NCBI RefSeq assembly: GCF_000455325.1
Contig: NZ_HG322951.1
Span: 1,639,541 to 1,678,494, forward strand
Origin: Mycolicibacterium septicum DSM 44393
GTDB taxonomy: Bacteria > Actinomycetota > Actinomycetes > Mycobacteriales > Mycobacteriaceae
Length of the DNA stretch: 38,954 nucleotides
Direction of reading: 5' to 3'
Part shown: in pieces, positions 32,311 to 38,954 of the stretch
Numbering within the stretch: position 1 is the first letter of the stretch
Layout of the letters: every line of letters begins with the position of its first letter
The notes under the pieces: generated by a model
Database searches by the model: none
Told to the model about the DNA's origin: nothing
Seen by the model: only the letters and a program-made list of their open reading frames with translations
Position numbers and translations under genes: made by a program

Positions 32311-33282
32311 ATGCCTCCGCTTGCTCGGGGCGCGCTCAATGCTGTCCTATGTCACTCTGAATTCGTGGGGAAACTCGGAAGTGCCGGTTTGGTTGCCGTC
32401 ATGGCGGGGGCGGCTTCCGTGATGGGCAACGTGACGATGCCGTCCGCCAGTGCGGCACCGTGTCCGGATGCTGAGGTGATATTCGCCCGCGGCACCATGG
32501 AAGCGCCAGGCGTTGGGGATACGGGAGAGGCGTTCGTTAACTCGTTGCGTGCCAACGTCGGTGCGAAGTCGGTGGGGGTGTATCCCGTCGATTACCCCGC
32601 TACCACCGACTTTCCGACTGCGGTCCAGGGAATCGCCGACGCGCGCGCACATATCTTGGCCACCGCGGCCAATTGCCCGGACACCAAGATGGTGCTCGGC
32701 GGATTCTCTCAGGGCGCAGCGGTTATCGGTTTCGTAACTGCGAGCGTTGTGCCCGATGGGATTTCACCGGCAGAGGTGCCTGCGCCCATGCCGCCGGATG
32801 TAGCTGACCACGTGGCAGCCGTCGCGTTGTTCGGGAAGCCGTCGCCGCGATTCATGAAGGTACTCAACAATCCCTCGGTCGTGGTCGGGCCGAGTTACAC
32901 GGCCAAAGCCATCGATCTCTGTGTCGACAACGACCTGGTGTGTGATCCGCAGGGCAGGAGTTTCGGCATCCACACGCAGTACGCCGAAGCCGGCCTGGTG
33001 AACCAGGGCGCCGCCTTCGCGGCGAGCAAGCTGCAGGACGACTGGGAGCAGCAGGCGATTCCGCCCGTCGTTCCGCCGGCGACGCTGGCGGGCGCAGGCC
33101 CGTCGCAGCCGTCGCGGGTCCAGCCTGCGCAGGCCGCACAGCCTGCTCAGCACATGGGGCCGGCGCCGCAGAATCTTCCCGGTCCGGCGCCCGCTCAAAG
33201 TCCGGCGGCGCCAACGCCGACCACGCCCGCGCCCGTTGCACCCGCACCGGCTGTGCCGGCGCCGGTCGCGCCGCTGGCCTGA
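32311..33282 (+). CDS. Cutinase family (Culp-like) esterase
   Basis: 323 residues from ATG 32311, served by GAGGGA five bases upstream. GTG 32365 is possible but lacks a site. A signal peptide (core about 23-47) ends near ASAAP. The cutinase domain covers about 50-230: CPDAEVIFARGTMEAPG, nucleophile Ser133 in GGFSQGAA, and the Asp/His pair in the Cys-containing CVDNDLVCDPQGRSFGIHTQY. These esterases act on lipids outside the membrane. The last 90 residues are a Pro/Ala-rich tail. Divergent from the second PE-PPE hydrolase with only 48 bases between starts, so the two esterase-type genes may be co-regulated. Confidence 0.9.
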   Translation: MPPLARGALNAVLCHSEFVGKLGSAGLVAVMAGAASVMGNVTMPSASAAPCPDAEVIFARGTMEAPGVGDTGEAFVNSLRANVGAKSVGVYPVDYPATTDFPTAVQGIADARAHILATAANCPDTKMVLGGFSQGAAVIGFVTASVVPDGISPAEVPAPMPPDVADHVAAVALFGKPSPRFMKVLNNPSVVVGPSYTAKAIDLCVDNDLVCDPQGRSFGIHTQYAEAGLVNQGAAFAASKLQDDWEQQAIPPVVPPATLAGAGPSQPSRVQPAQAAQPAQHMGPAPQNLPGPAPAQSPAAPTPTTPAPVAPAPAVPAPVAPLA

Positions 33283-33292
33283 GGCGGGCCAG
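33274..33292. terminator. Short hairpin at convergent gene ends
   Basis: CTGGCC, seven bases, GGCCAG, overlapping the cutinase-like gene's stop (33280-33282) and ending five bases before the stop of the convergent small membrane gene. Six-base stem only. Confidence 0.3.
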
Positions 33293-33296
33293 GCGC

Positions 33297-33572
33297 CTAG
33301 TGCGTGGTGCTACCGAACAGGTAGACGCCCGTGTGATGGCCGATGAAGTTGTTGGCGATGAACAACACGCCGGTGACCACCACGATCAGCACCAACGCGA
33401 AGAACACCCAGCTCAGACCGACCAGCAAGCGTCGCCGTCCGGCATTTGAGGGCCCGTCACCCGCGATGTGCAGCCGGACGCCGATCGCGAACAGGGTTGG
33501 CACGGAGGCGCCCACTGCCAGGCCGAAGAGCAGGATCTTGCCGACGGCCACGAGATTGATCCAGTTGTTCAT
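33297..33572 (-). CDS. Small membrane protein downstream of pitA
   Basis: 91 residues from ATG 33572 (MNNWINLVAVGK). Two membrane helices at about 5-32 and 50-76 are separated by a basic loop (NAGRRR). It begins 11 bases after the pitA stop. M. tuberculosis pitA (Rv0545c) is followed by a small membrane gene of the same size (Rv0544c), so the pair looks conserved. An accessory role in phosphate uptake is inference. Confidence 0.8.
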   Translation of the reverse strand: MNNWINLVAVGKILLFGLAVGASVPTLFAIGVRLHIAGDGPSNAGRRRLLVGLSWVFFALVLIVVVTGVLFIANNFIGHHTGVYLFGSTTH

Positions 33573-33583
33573 GAGCCCCGTCC

Positions 33584-34735
33584 CTACTTGCTCTCGGCCT
33601 TGCCCTCGACCGCGGTCAGGCTGCCCTGCCACGCGTCGTTGACGTTGTTGTGGTCGATCGGCGGCTTGCGCGACTTGAGCCAGATGGGCACGGTCGAGGC
33701 GATCAGAGCCACGAACCCGACCAGCGGTCCGGCAAAGCCGCCGATCCCGTGCACCAGGACGTACGTGAGCGCGCCGACCAGGCCCGCGGCCGGCAGGGTG
33801 ATCAGCCACGCGACGGCCATGTTGCGGGCGACGGCCCAGCGCACCTCGGTGCGACGGCCCAGTCCGCTGCCGAGGATGGACCCGGTCGCGACGTGCGTGG
33901 TGGACAGCGAGTAGCCGAAGTGGCTGGACAGCAGGATGGTGGCCGCTGAGGAGACTTCGGCGGCCATCCCCTGCGGAGCTTCGGTGTCGACCAGGCCCTT
34001 GCCCAGGGTGCGGATGACCCGCCAACCACCCGAGAGCGTGCCGAGTGCGATGGCGACGGCACAGGCGACGATCACCCAGAACGGCGGCATGCTCGCGGAT
34101 TCGTCGACGGCGCCGTAGGAGATCAGGGCGAGGAAGATGATGCCCATCGTCTTCTGGGCGTCGTTGGTGCCGTGTGCCAGTGAGATCAGGGAGGCCGAAC
34201 CGATCTGTCCGTACCGGAACGCGGCGATGGTGCGGTCCTTGGGTAGGCCGCGGATCAGCCGGTAGACCAGCCAGCTGGCGATGCAGGCCACCACACCGGC
34301 GATCAGTGGCGACAACACCGCGGGCACGATGACGGTGGAGACCACCCCGTGCCAGATCACGCCGTGGCCGCCGACGGCGGCGATCATCGCGCCGACGATG
34401 CCGCCGATGAGTGCGTGCGACGAGCTGGACGGGATGCCCATCAGCCAGGTGAACAAGTTCCAGAGGATGGCGCCGACGAGCCCGGCGAACACCAGCTCCA
34501 GGGACACCAGATCGGCGTCGACCAGACCCTTGGCGATGGTTGCCGCCACAGCGGTGGACAGAAAGGCGCCGACCAGGTTCAGCAGTGCCGACAGGGCTAC
34601 CGCTGTTCGGGGTTTGAGGGCGCCACTGGCGATCGAGGTCGCCATGGCATTGCCGGTGTCGTGAAACCCGTTGGTGAAGTCGAACATCAGGGCCGTGAAG
34701 ACGACGATGCACAGCAGGAGGAACTGTAACGACAC
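33584..34735 (-). CDS. pitA: Low-affinity inorganic phosphate transporter PitA
   Basis: 383 residues from GTG 34735 (VSLQFLLLCIVVFT), chosen because it matches the N-terminus of mycobacterial PitA. TTG 34744 would add three residues. It is a PiT-family cation-coupled phosphate carrier with about ten helices and the two inverted family signatures FDFTNGFHDTGNAMATSI (N-half) and SLAHGTNDAQKTMGI (C-half), with SSSSHALIGG and FGYSLSTTHVATGSI after each. No good ribosome binding site is visible. The 39-base gap to the upstream efflux gene carries a direct repeat like a Pho box. It may be read partly from the upstream operon. Confidence 0.92.
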   Translation of the reverse strand: MSLQFLLLCIVVFTALMFDFTNGFHDTGNAMATSIASGALKPRTAVALSALLNLVGAFLSTAVAATIAKGLVDADLVSLELVFAGLVGAILWNLFTWLMGIPSSSSHALIGGIVGAMIAAVGGHGVIWHGVVSTVIVPAVLSPLIAGVVACIASWLVYRLIRGLPKDRTIAAFRYGQIGSASLISLAHGTNDAQKTMGIIFLALISYGAVDESASMPPFWVIVACAVAIALGTLSGGWRVIRTLGKGLVDTEAPQGMAAEVSSAATILLSSHFGYSLSTTHVATGSILGSGLGRRTEVRWAVARNMAVAWLITLPAAGLVGALTYVLVHGIGGFAGPLVGFVALIASTVPIWLKSRKPPIDHNNVNDAWQGSLTAVEGKAESK

Positions 34736-34753
34736 GGTAAACAATTGTTGAAC
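34736..34753 (-). promoter_or_regulatory. Pho-box-like direct repeat abutting pitA
   Basis: On the minus strand GTTCAAC, four bases, GTTTACC: each differs by one base from GTTCACC, and the spacing is the 11 bases used by PhoB/PhoP-type regulators. The centre is also a palindrome (AACAATTGTT, 34740-34749). It lies directly before the GTG start, an odd place for an activator site. Confidence 0.35.
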
Positions 34754-34774
34754 ACAAACGCTACGGGAACCTAA

Positions 34775-35968
34775 TTAACTGGCTGAGGTCTCCGTCACTT
34801 TTGTAGCCCCCAATGGGGGGTGTCGGTGCGGCATCGCTGTATAGACCTCGACCGCGAGCAGCAGCAGGGCTGCGGCGGCCAGGGCGGCGCCGATCCACGC
34901 CACCGCGGGGTAGCCGAAGCCGGCGGTGAGCGCGAGGCCGCCGAGCCATGGGCCGAGGCTGATACCGAGGTTGAACGCGGACACACTGCCGGCCATGGAC
35001 AACGTGGGTGAGGCCGGGGCGATACCGACAACCCTGGAGTTCAGCGCGGGGTTGGTGCCGAACCCGGCCAGGCCGAGCAGGAACACTCCGATCACGACCG
35101 GCACGACGGCCGCGGCCGTCAATGCGATGAAACACGAGACGACCAGTAATCCGGTGAATCCGGCGGCCAGCACTCCCACGGGAAAGCGGTCGGCGATGTG
35201 GCCGCCCATCGCGATTCCGATGATCGACCCGGCGCCGTACGCCAGCAGGACGAGCGGCACCCATCGTGGATCAAGTCCGGTGGTGTCGATCAACATCGCC
35301 GCGAGATACGAGAAGGTGCCCAAGAGCGCGGTGGTGGAGACAGCGGTCATGGCGTACGACAGCCACAGTCGCGGCGTCGCGAGGCCGCGGATCTCGGTGG
35401 CCAGATGTGGGGGAGTTCGCGGCTTCAGATCGGGCACGCCGGTCAGGATCGCGACCGCTGCGACGGCACTCATCGCGGCGATCACCCAGAATGTCCCGCG
35501 CCAGCCGAGGTGCTGGCCGATCCAGGTGCCGGCGGGCAGGCCGATCACGGTCGCGACGGTCAGGCCTCCGGCGACGATGCTCATCGCCCGCCCGCGCCGT
35601 TCGGGTGTCACCAGCGCCATGGCGGTGGCGCCGCCGACCGCCCAGAATCCGGCGTAGACGAATGCCGCCACGAACCGGGTGACGAACAGGATGGCGTAGT
35701 CATCGGTCAGCGCCCCGACGATGTGCACGACGATGAACACGGCGAGAAAGGCCAGCATCGTCCGGCGCCGTGGCAGTCGAAGCGTCGCAATGGCCAGCAC
35801 GGGCGCGCCGACCAGCATGCCCAGGGCGAATCCCGTGATCAACAGGCCCGCCTGCGGAATGCTGACCGAAAGGTCGGCGGCCAACCCGGGCAGGAGCCCG
35901 GCGAGAACGAGTTCGCTTGTGCCCTGGGCGAATATCGCAAGGCCGATGATCCAGATGGCGGTGGGCAT
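34775..35968 (-). CDS. MFS efflux protein, Cmx/CmrA (chloramphenicol exporter)-like
   Basis: 397 residues from ATG 35968 (MPTAIWIIGLAIFAQGTSEL). The frame is open further upstream only as a shadow of the SDR gene. 12 helices of the DHA1 type. The N-terminal GTSELVLAGLLP, SIPQAGLLITGFALGMLVGAPVLAIATLRLPRR pattern, FVYAGFWAVGGATAMALV and GLTVATVIGLPAGTWIGQHLGWR closely recall the Streptomyces/Corynebacterium chloramphenicol exporters. The true substrate is uncertain. The start overlaps the SDR stop (TGATG), so the two are translated together, and the divergent TetR is the likely repressor. Confidence 0.85.
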   Translation of the reverse strand: MPTAIWIIGLAIFAQGTSELVLAGLLPGLAADLSVSIPQAGLLITGFALGMLVGAPVLAIATLRLPRRRTMLAFLAVFIVVHIVGALTDDYAILFVTRFVAAFVYAGFWAVGGATAMALVTPERRGRAMSIVAGGLTVATVIGLPAGTWIGQHLGWRGTFWVIAAMSAVAAVAILTGVPDLKPRTPPHLATEIRGLATPRLWLSYAMTAVSTTALLGTFSYLAAMLIDTTGLDPRWVPLVLLAYGAGSIIGIAMGGHIADRFPVGVLAAGFTGLLVVSCFIALTAAAVVPVVIGVFLLGLAGFGTNPALNSRVVGIAPASPTLSMAGSVSAFNLGISLGPWLGGLALTAGFGYPAVAWIGAALAAAALLLLAVEVYTAMPHRHPPLGATKVTETSAS

Positions 35969-36720
35969 CAGAGCATCGACCCGCCGGTGGCGTCGATCCA
36001 CTGCCCGGTGACCCACCGGGAATCGTCCGATGCCAGGAAGGCCACGATATCGGCGACGTCTGCGGGGTCGGCCACCCTGTTGAACGGCGATTGGGCGGCC
36101 ACCGCTGACCGCCCCTCGGGTGTTGCCAGCCGGGCGGCATTCATGTCGGTGTCGACAGTGCCCGGCCCGACCGCGTTGACGGTGATCCGGCGTGCGGCGA
36201 GTTCCTTGGCCAGGGTGGCGGTGAACGCGTCGATCGCGGCCTTGGACATCGCGTAGGCGAGCAGGTCGGGGATGCGCATGCCGTGGGTGAACCGGGTGGA
36301 GATGTTGACGATGCGCCCGCCGTCGCGCAGTCGGGTCAGGCCCTGTTGCACCACGAAAACCGGTGCGGTGGTGTTGACCGCGAGCACCGTCTCGAACTCC
36401 GCCCGGGTGAGGTCGGTGAACGGTGTTCGGGTGCCGAGGATTCCGGCGTTGTTGACCAGGATGTCGACGCCGTCGGCGTGCTGGTCGAAGCCCGTCCATA
36501 GTTGGTCGGCGTCACCGGCGACGCCGAGTTGTGCCCCGAATGCGAACGCTGTCCCGCCGGCATCGCGGATCTGCTGCGCCGTCTGCGCAGCCGCGTCGGC
36601 TCCCGTGCCGTAGTGCACGCCGACCCGCGCCCCATCCGCTGCGAGCCGCTGTGCGATCGCGCGGCCGATGCCTCGGCTGCCCCCGGTGACCAGCGCCGTC
36701 TTGCCTTTCAGTGCGTCCAT
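35968..36720 (-). CDS. SDR family oxidoreductase
   Basis: 250 residues from ATG 36720 (MDALKGKTALVTGG). The frame upstream of it lies in the operator region. A complete classical SDR: TGGSRGIG cofactor motif (12-19), NNAG (about 88-91), Ser in NIST (about 140), and YAMSK as the YxxxK site (about 158-162), then NAVGPGTVDTDM. It ends in GGSML. Probably an NADPH-linked ketone or quinone reductase, co-expressed with the efflux protein. Confidence 0.9.
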   Translation of the reverse strand: MDALKGKTALVTGGSRGIGRAIAQRLAADGARVGVHYGTGADAAAQTAQQIRDAGGTAFAFGAQLGVAGDADQLWTGFDQHADGVDILVNNAGILGTRTPFTDLTRAEFETVLAVNTTAPVFVVQQGLTRLRDGGRIVNISTRFTHGMRIPDLLAYAMSKAAIDAFTATLAKELAARRITVNAVGPGTVDTDMNAARLATPEGRSAVAAQSPFNRVADPADVADIVAFLASDDSRWVTGQWIDATGGSML

Positions 36721-36737
36721 GAGCCCCGTTCTTTCTT

Positions 36738-36792
36738 TAGCGGTCGTTACAAAACGTGACGCTAGCATATTTTGAAACGGTCGCTATAAAAT
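36738..36792. promoter_or_regulatory. Twin operators and divergent promoters of SDR and TetR genes
   Basis: TAGCGGTCGTTA (36738-36749) and AAACGGTCGCTA (36775-36786) share the form WARCG-GT-CGYTA and lie in inverted arrangement (extended arms TTTAGCGGTCGTTACAAAA and its near complement). A third, AAACG-TGA-CGCTA (36752-36764), lies between. TAAAAT (36787-36792) sits six bases before the TetR ATG, a leaderless -10. TATGCT (minus strand, 36764-36769) is a -10 for the SDR operon. Each promoter is thus flanked by an operator. Confidence 0.6.
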
Positions 36793-36798
36793 GGCTGC

Positions 36799-37386
36799 AT
36801 GGCGACGACGCGGGGACGGCCCCGGTCCTTCGATCGGGACGCGGTGCTGGACAAGGTGATCCGGATGTTCTGGCAGAACGGGTACGAAGCCACGTCCATG
36901 CGCGATCTCATCGACGAGGTCGGCGTCGCCGCACCCAGCCTCTACAACACTTTCGGCGACAAACAGCACCTGTTCGCCGAGGCCGTCGAGGTGTATGACC
37001 GGGAGTACGGCGGATTCATCGATGCCGCACTGGCGGAGGAGCCGACCGCGCGTCGTGCCGCGGCCAGGGTCTTCGCCGAGGCGCCGGCCCGGTATACCCG
37101 CCGCGGGCTGCCCTTGGGCTGCCTGATCGTCAGTGGCGACGCGGGGACCGCCGACCCGGTCGTGCAGAAATCCATGCGCATGGTCCGCGAACGAAAGATC
37201 GCTCAGTTTTCCGACAAGATCCGCGCCGATATCGCGGCCGGGGCCCTGCCGTCCTCGACTGATCCGGACGCCTTGGCCCGCTATGTGATGGCCGTGCTCA
37301 GTGGTATCGCCCAGCAGGCCCGGGACGGGGCCGCACGGGTCAAACTCGATCGGCTCGCCGCGGTCGCCGCCGGTCTGTGGCCCTAG
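36799..37386 (+). CDS. TetR/AcrR family repressor of the SDR-efflux operon
   Basis: 195 residues from ATG 36799, probably leaderless. N-terminal DNA-binding domain (about 6-60): GRPRSFDRDAVLDKVIRMFW, QNGYEATSMRDLIDEVGVAAPSLYNTFGDK with the HTH, typical of this family. The helical ligand domain has GCLIVSGDAGTADP (about 110-124), a pattern common in TetR proteins divergent from oxidoreductases. It should bind the twin operators and control itself and the SDR/MFS pair. Its stop shares CTAG with the stop of the convergent lipoprotein gene. Confidence 0.88.
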   Translation: MATTRGRPRSFDRDAVLDKVIRMFWQNGYEATSMRDLIDEVGVAAPSLYNTFGDKQHLFAEAVEVYDREYGGFIDAALAEEPTARRAAARVFAEAPARYTRRGLPLGCLIVSGDAGTADPVVQKSMRMVRERKIAQFSDKIRADIAAGALPSSTDPDALARYVMAVLSGIAQQARDGAARVKLDRLAAVAAGLWP

Positions 37387-37835
37387 CGCTTCGGGATGGC
37401 GACGCCCAGCAGCCTCAGCGCGTCCTTGATGTGCAGATGAGCCTCGTCAATGGTGGCGCCCAACTTCATCAGCCGGCCGGAACTGTTTGCCGGCGTCAAC
37501 CCCACGCATTGGTCGGCCATGCTGCGGTAGCCGTCGAAGCCTGCCTGCAGGGCCGTGTTGACCTTGATGTCGGGCCCGGGCAGGACCTTGTTCTGCACCG
37601 AGTCGAGGTAAAGGCGCATGTCGTTGCACGCGCTGTGCAGTGCGCCGTAGTCGGTCTTGTGGTCGGCGGTCACCATCGCATTGCCGATCGGACCCATCTT
37701 CGAGCCCAGGCCGGCCACCGCATCCATGACGGCCTGCCGCCATTCGTTGGTCACCGGGGCCATCGTCGGCGTGCCCGCGACGGCACATCCGGCGAGCACG
37801 GATGTGGTGGCCAAGATGGCGGCGATGTACCTCAT
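37383..37835 (-). CDS. Putative lipoprotein
   Basis: 150 residues from ATG 37835 (MRYIAAILATTSVLAGC). Lipobox LAGC puts the acylated residue at Cys17. The mature part is about 134 residues, mostly helical, with two Cys (HSACND and DQCVGL). I do not recognise a family. No ribosome binding site is visible, but TAAGCT on the minus strand ends eight bases before the ATG and could be a -10 of a nearly leaderless mRNA. An earlier in-frame start at 37934 would destroy the signal peptide position, so I reject it. Confidence 0.75.
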   Translation of the reverse strand: MRYIAAILATTSVLAGCAVAGTPTMAPVTNEWRQAVMDAVAGLGSKMGPIGNAMVTADHKTDYGALHSACNDMRLYLDSVQNKVLPGPDIKVNTALQAGFDGYRSMADQCVGLTPANSSGRLMKLGATIDEAHLHIKDALRLLGVAIPKR

Positions 37836-37980
37836 ATGCAGCGAGCTTATGGTGTGCCGCAGCAGGAGTGCGGGCCGATGCCGGATGGGGGAGTTTGCGC
37901 GTAGATCGCCGCACCCACCTGTAAGCGGCGTCACACCGGTAACCTGAACAACGACTGACTAGGCAGATCGGGGGATCGGT

Positions 37981-38954
37981 ATGGATCTCGTGCTCGGCCT
38001 CGCGATGACTTCGAGAGCCGTTCGGTGGGTGCTCGTCGAAGGCACGACGGGCGAGGGGCGGCCGGTCGATCGTGGCGCGATCTCCCTCGAAGACGTCATC
38101 GGTTACGACCCCGACGGACTGCTGCGCGGCCTGGTGGACGACACCGAGCTCGAAGGCGGACACCGCATCCACGCGATCGGCGTGACGTGGACCAATGACG
38201 CCGCCCCACTGGCCGGGCACATCATGGAAGCCCTGGACACCCGCGGCTACGGAAACGTCTTCGCGGTCTCGGAGATCGAGGCGGCCGGCATGCTGGCCAG
38301 TGGTATCGCCGAGATCACCGAACACGACGACATCGCGGTCTGCATCGTCGAACCCGACGCCGCGGTGGTGGCGATCGTGACGCCTGACGACGTCAGCGCC
38401 GACCGGATCGAGCGGTCCGAGACGTTCGTGGCCGATATCGCCGGGCTGCTGGCGCTCACCGGCAGGCCGGTCAGCGCGATGTTCATCCTGGGCTCCGATG
38501 CCCACGATCCGACGGTGGCCGAGCTGGCCGACTCCATCCCGGCTGCGGTGATCACTGCCGCCGAATCCGATCTCGCGTTCGCCCGAGGTGCGGGGCTGGC
38601 GGCGGCGCTCGCGGTGAATACCGTTGCCACTCCGGTCAAGGCGGTGCACTGGACCAAGGTCGGCGCATTGTCGTCGGTCGTGGGCGGGGCCTTGGTGACG
38701 CTCGTCGTCGCGACCTCGGCCGCCATCGGCCTGCACCTGCATCCGGGCGCGGTGTCGGAAACCGCGCACGCCGCGAGCATTCAGGAATCAGCGCCCGAAG
38801 CCGGGCCTGCCCCGAGACCGGTGCAGAAGCCCGTCGACAAGGCCGCCACCAAGCCGGCGCCTGCCGCTCCGCCACAGACTCCCGCGGCTCCGCCGCCGGC
38901 CCAGGCGGTCGAGGCCGCCAACCCGCCGGCGCACCAGCCGCCCGCCCAGGTCCC
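37981..38954 (+). CDS. DUF7159-type protein, 5' part (runs off the window)
   Basis: Open from ATG 37981 to the window end, 324 codons and no stop. The ribosome binding site GGGGGAT lies six bases upstream. The N-terminal domain (MDLVLGLAMTSRAVRWVLVE, about 1-205) is clearly related to that of the gene at 24249-26114 (MDVVLGVAVTGRVARLAMIG). The following SAMFILGSDAH, TAAESDLAFARGAGLA pattern matches its GYAIARGAA region. A membrane helix lies at about 228-250 and then a Pro/Ala-rich tail begins. It lacks the TQMAP repeats seen in the other copy. Function unknown. Confidence 0.75.
   Translation, partial: MDLVLGLAMTSRAVRWVLVEGTTGEGRPVDRGAISLEDVIGYDPDGLLRGLVDDTELEGGHRIHAIGVTWTNDAAPLAGHIMEALDTRGYGNVFAVSEIEAAGMLASGIAEITEHDDIAVCIVEPDAAVVAIVTPDDVSADRIERSETFVADIAGLLALTGRPVSAMFILGSDAHDPTVAELADSIPAAVITAAESDLAFARGAGLAAALAVNTVATPVKAVHWTKVGALSSVVGGALVTLVVATSAAIGLHLHPGAVSETAHAASIQESAPEAGPAPRPVQKPVDKAATKPAPAAPPQTPAAPPPAQAVEAANPPAHQPPAQV

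Noticed and set aside
34775..35968. Calling the efflux protein a proven chloramphenicol resistance gene
   Set aside because: Similarity to Cmx/CmrA is visible by eye, but substrate range of MFS exporters cannot be read from sequence.
35969..36499. Upstream extension of the efflux protein frame
   Set aside because: Shadow of the SDR gene. The efflux protein's family N-terminus begins at 35968.

Overview
The window is high-GC actinobacterial DNA and almost certainly comes from a mycobacterium, most likely a rapid grower (Mycolicibacterium-type). The evidence is an mce operon with an Mce-associated protein, two PE-PPE-domain hydrolases without PE or PPE N-termini, a cutinase-like protein, DUF7159-type Pro/Thr-rich proteins, GTG/TTG starts and several promoters that look leaderless. 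There is no rRNA, CRISPR array, insertion sequence or prophage. One tRNA (Tyr) is present. No interval longer than about 220 bases lacks a candidate gene, unless the weak small ORF at 13504-13728 is discounted, in which case 13438-13949 (about 510 bases) is empty apart from a terminator.

Layout. (1) 1-7305: the 3' part of an mce operon (end of mceA, then mceB-F chained by 4- or 8-base overlaps), an Mce-associated membrane protein and a secreted DUF3298/MPT64-like protein. (2) 7417-12681: a sulfonate/nitrate-type ABC importer (lipoprotein, ATPase, permease) with an FMN-dependent NtaA/SoxA-type monooxygenase and an MFS protein, probably for scavenging an organosulfur or related compound. (3) 12755-15158: a YajQ-family protein, tRNA-Tyr with a strong terminator, a weak small ORF, and the RNA ligase rtcB. 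(4) 15181-23569: a catabolic locus for a cyclic ureide or imide. It has a divergent PucR-type regulator, then hydantoinase, M20-type N-carbamoyl-amino-acid/allantoate amidohydrolase, an SDR-fold protein that lacks the catalytic YxxxK, an arylmalonate-decarboxylase/maleate-isomerase-fold protein with only one of the two catalytic cysteines, a second PucR-type regulator and an MHS-family importer.

(5) 23631-27956: small membrane and secreted proteins, a repeat-rich 621-residue DUF7159-type protein and a divergent multi-pass membrane protein. (6) 27953-33282: two closely related PE-PPE-domain hydrolases flanking a TetR regulator, then a cutinase-like protein. (7) 33297-37835: a small membrane protein and pitA (low-affinity phosphate transporter), an SDR/MFS-efflux operon divergent from its probable TetR repressor, and a lipoprotein. 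(8) 37981-38954: a second DUF7159-type gene that runs off the window.

The most unusual system is region 4. The hydantoinase promoter and the importer promoter, 5.6 kb apart, share a module with fixed spacing: an 11-base palindrome, 12 bases, TTGCAC, 5 bases, CTATGGG. This is followed by a -10-like hexamer placed for (nearly) leaderless transcription. At the importer promoter the equivalent start codon opens a 9-codon ORF that ends in an ATGA overlap with the importer start. Two paralogous PucR-type proteins are the obvious candidates to bind the module. The reaction order implied by the enzymes (ring opening, decarbamoylation, then two atypical enzymes) does not match a textbook pathway, so the substrate is open.
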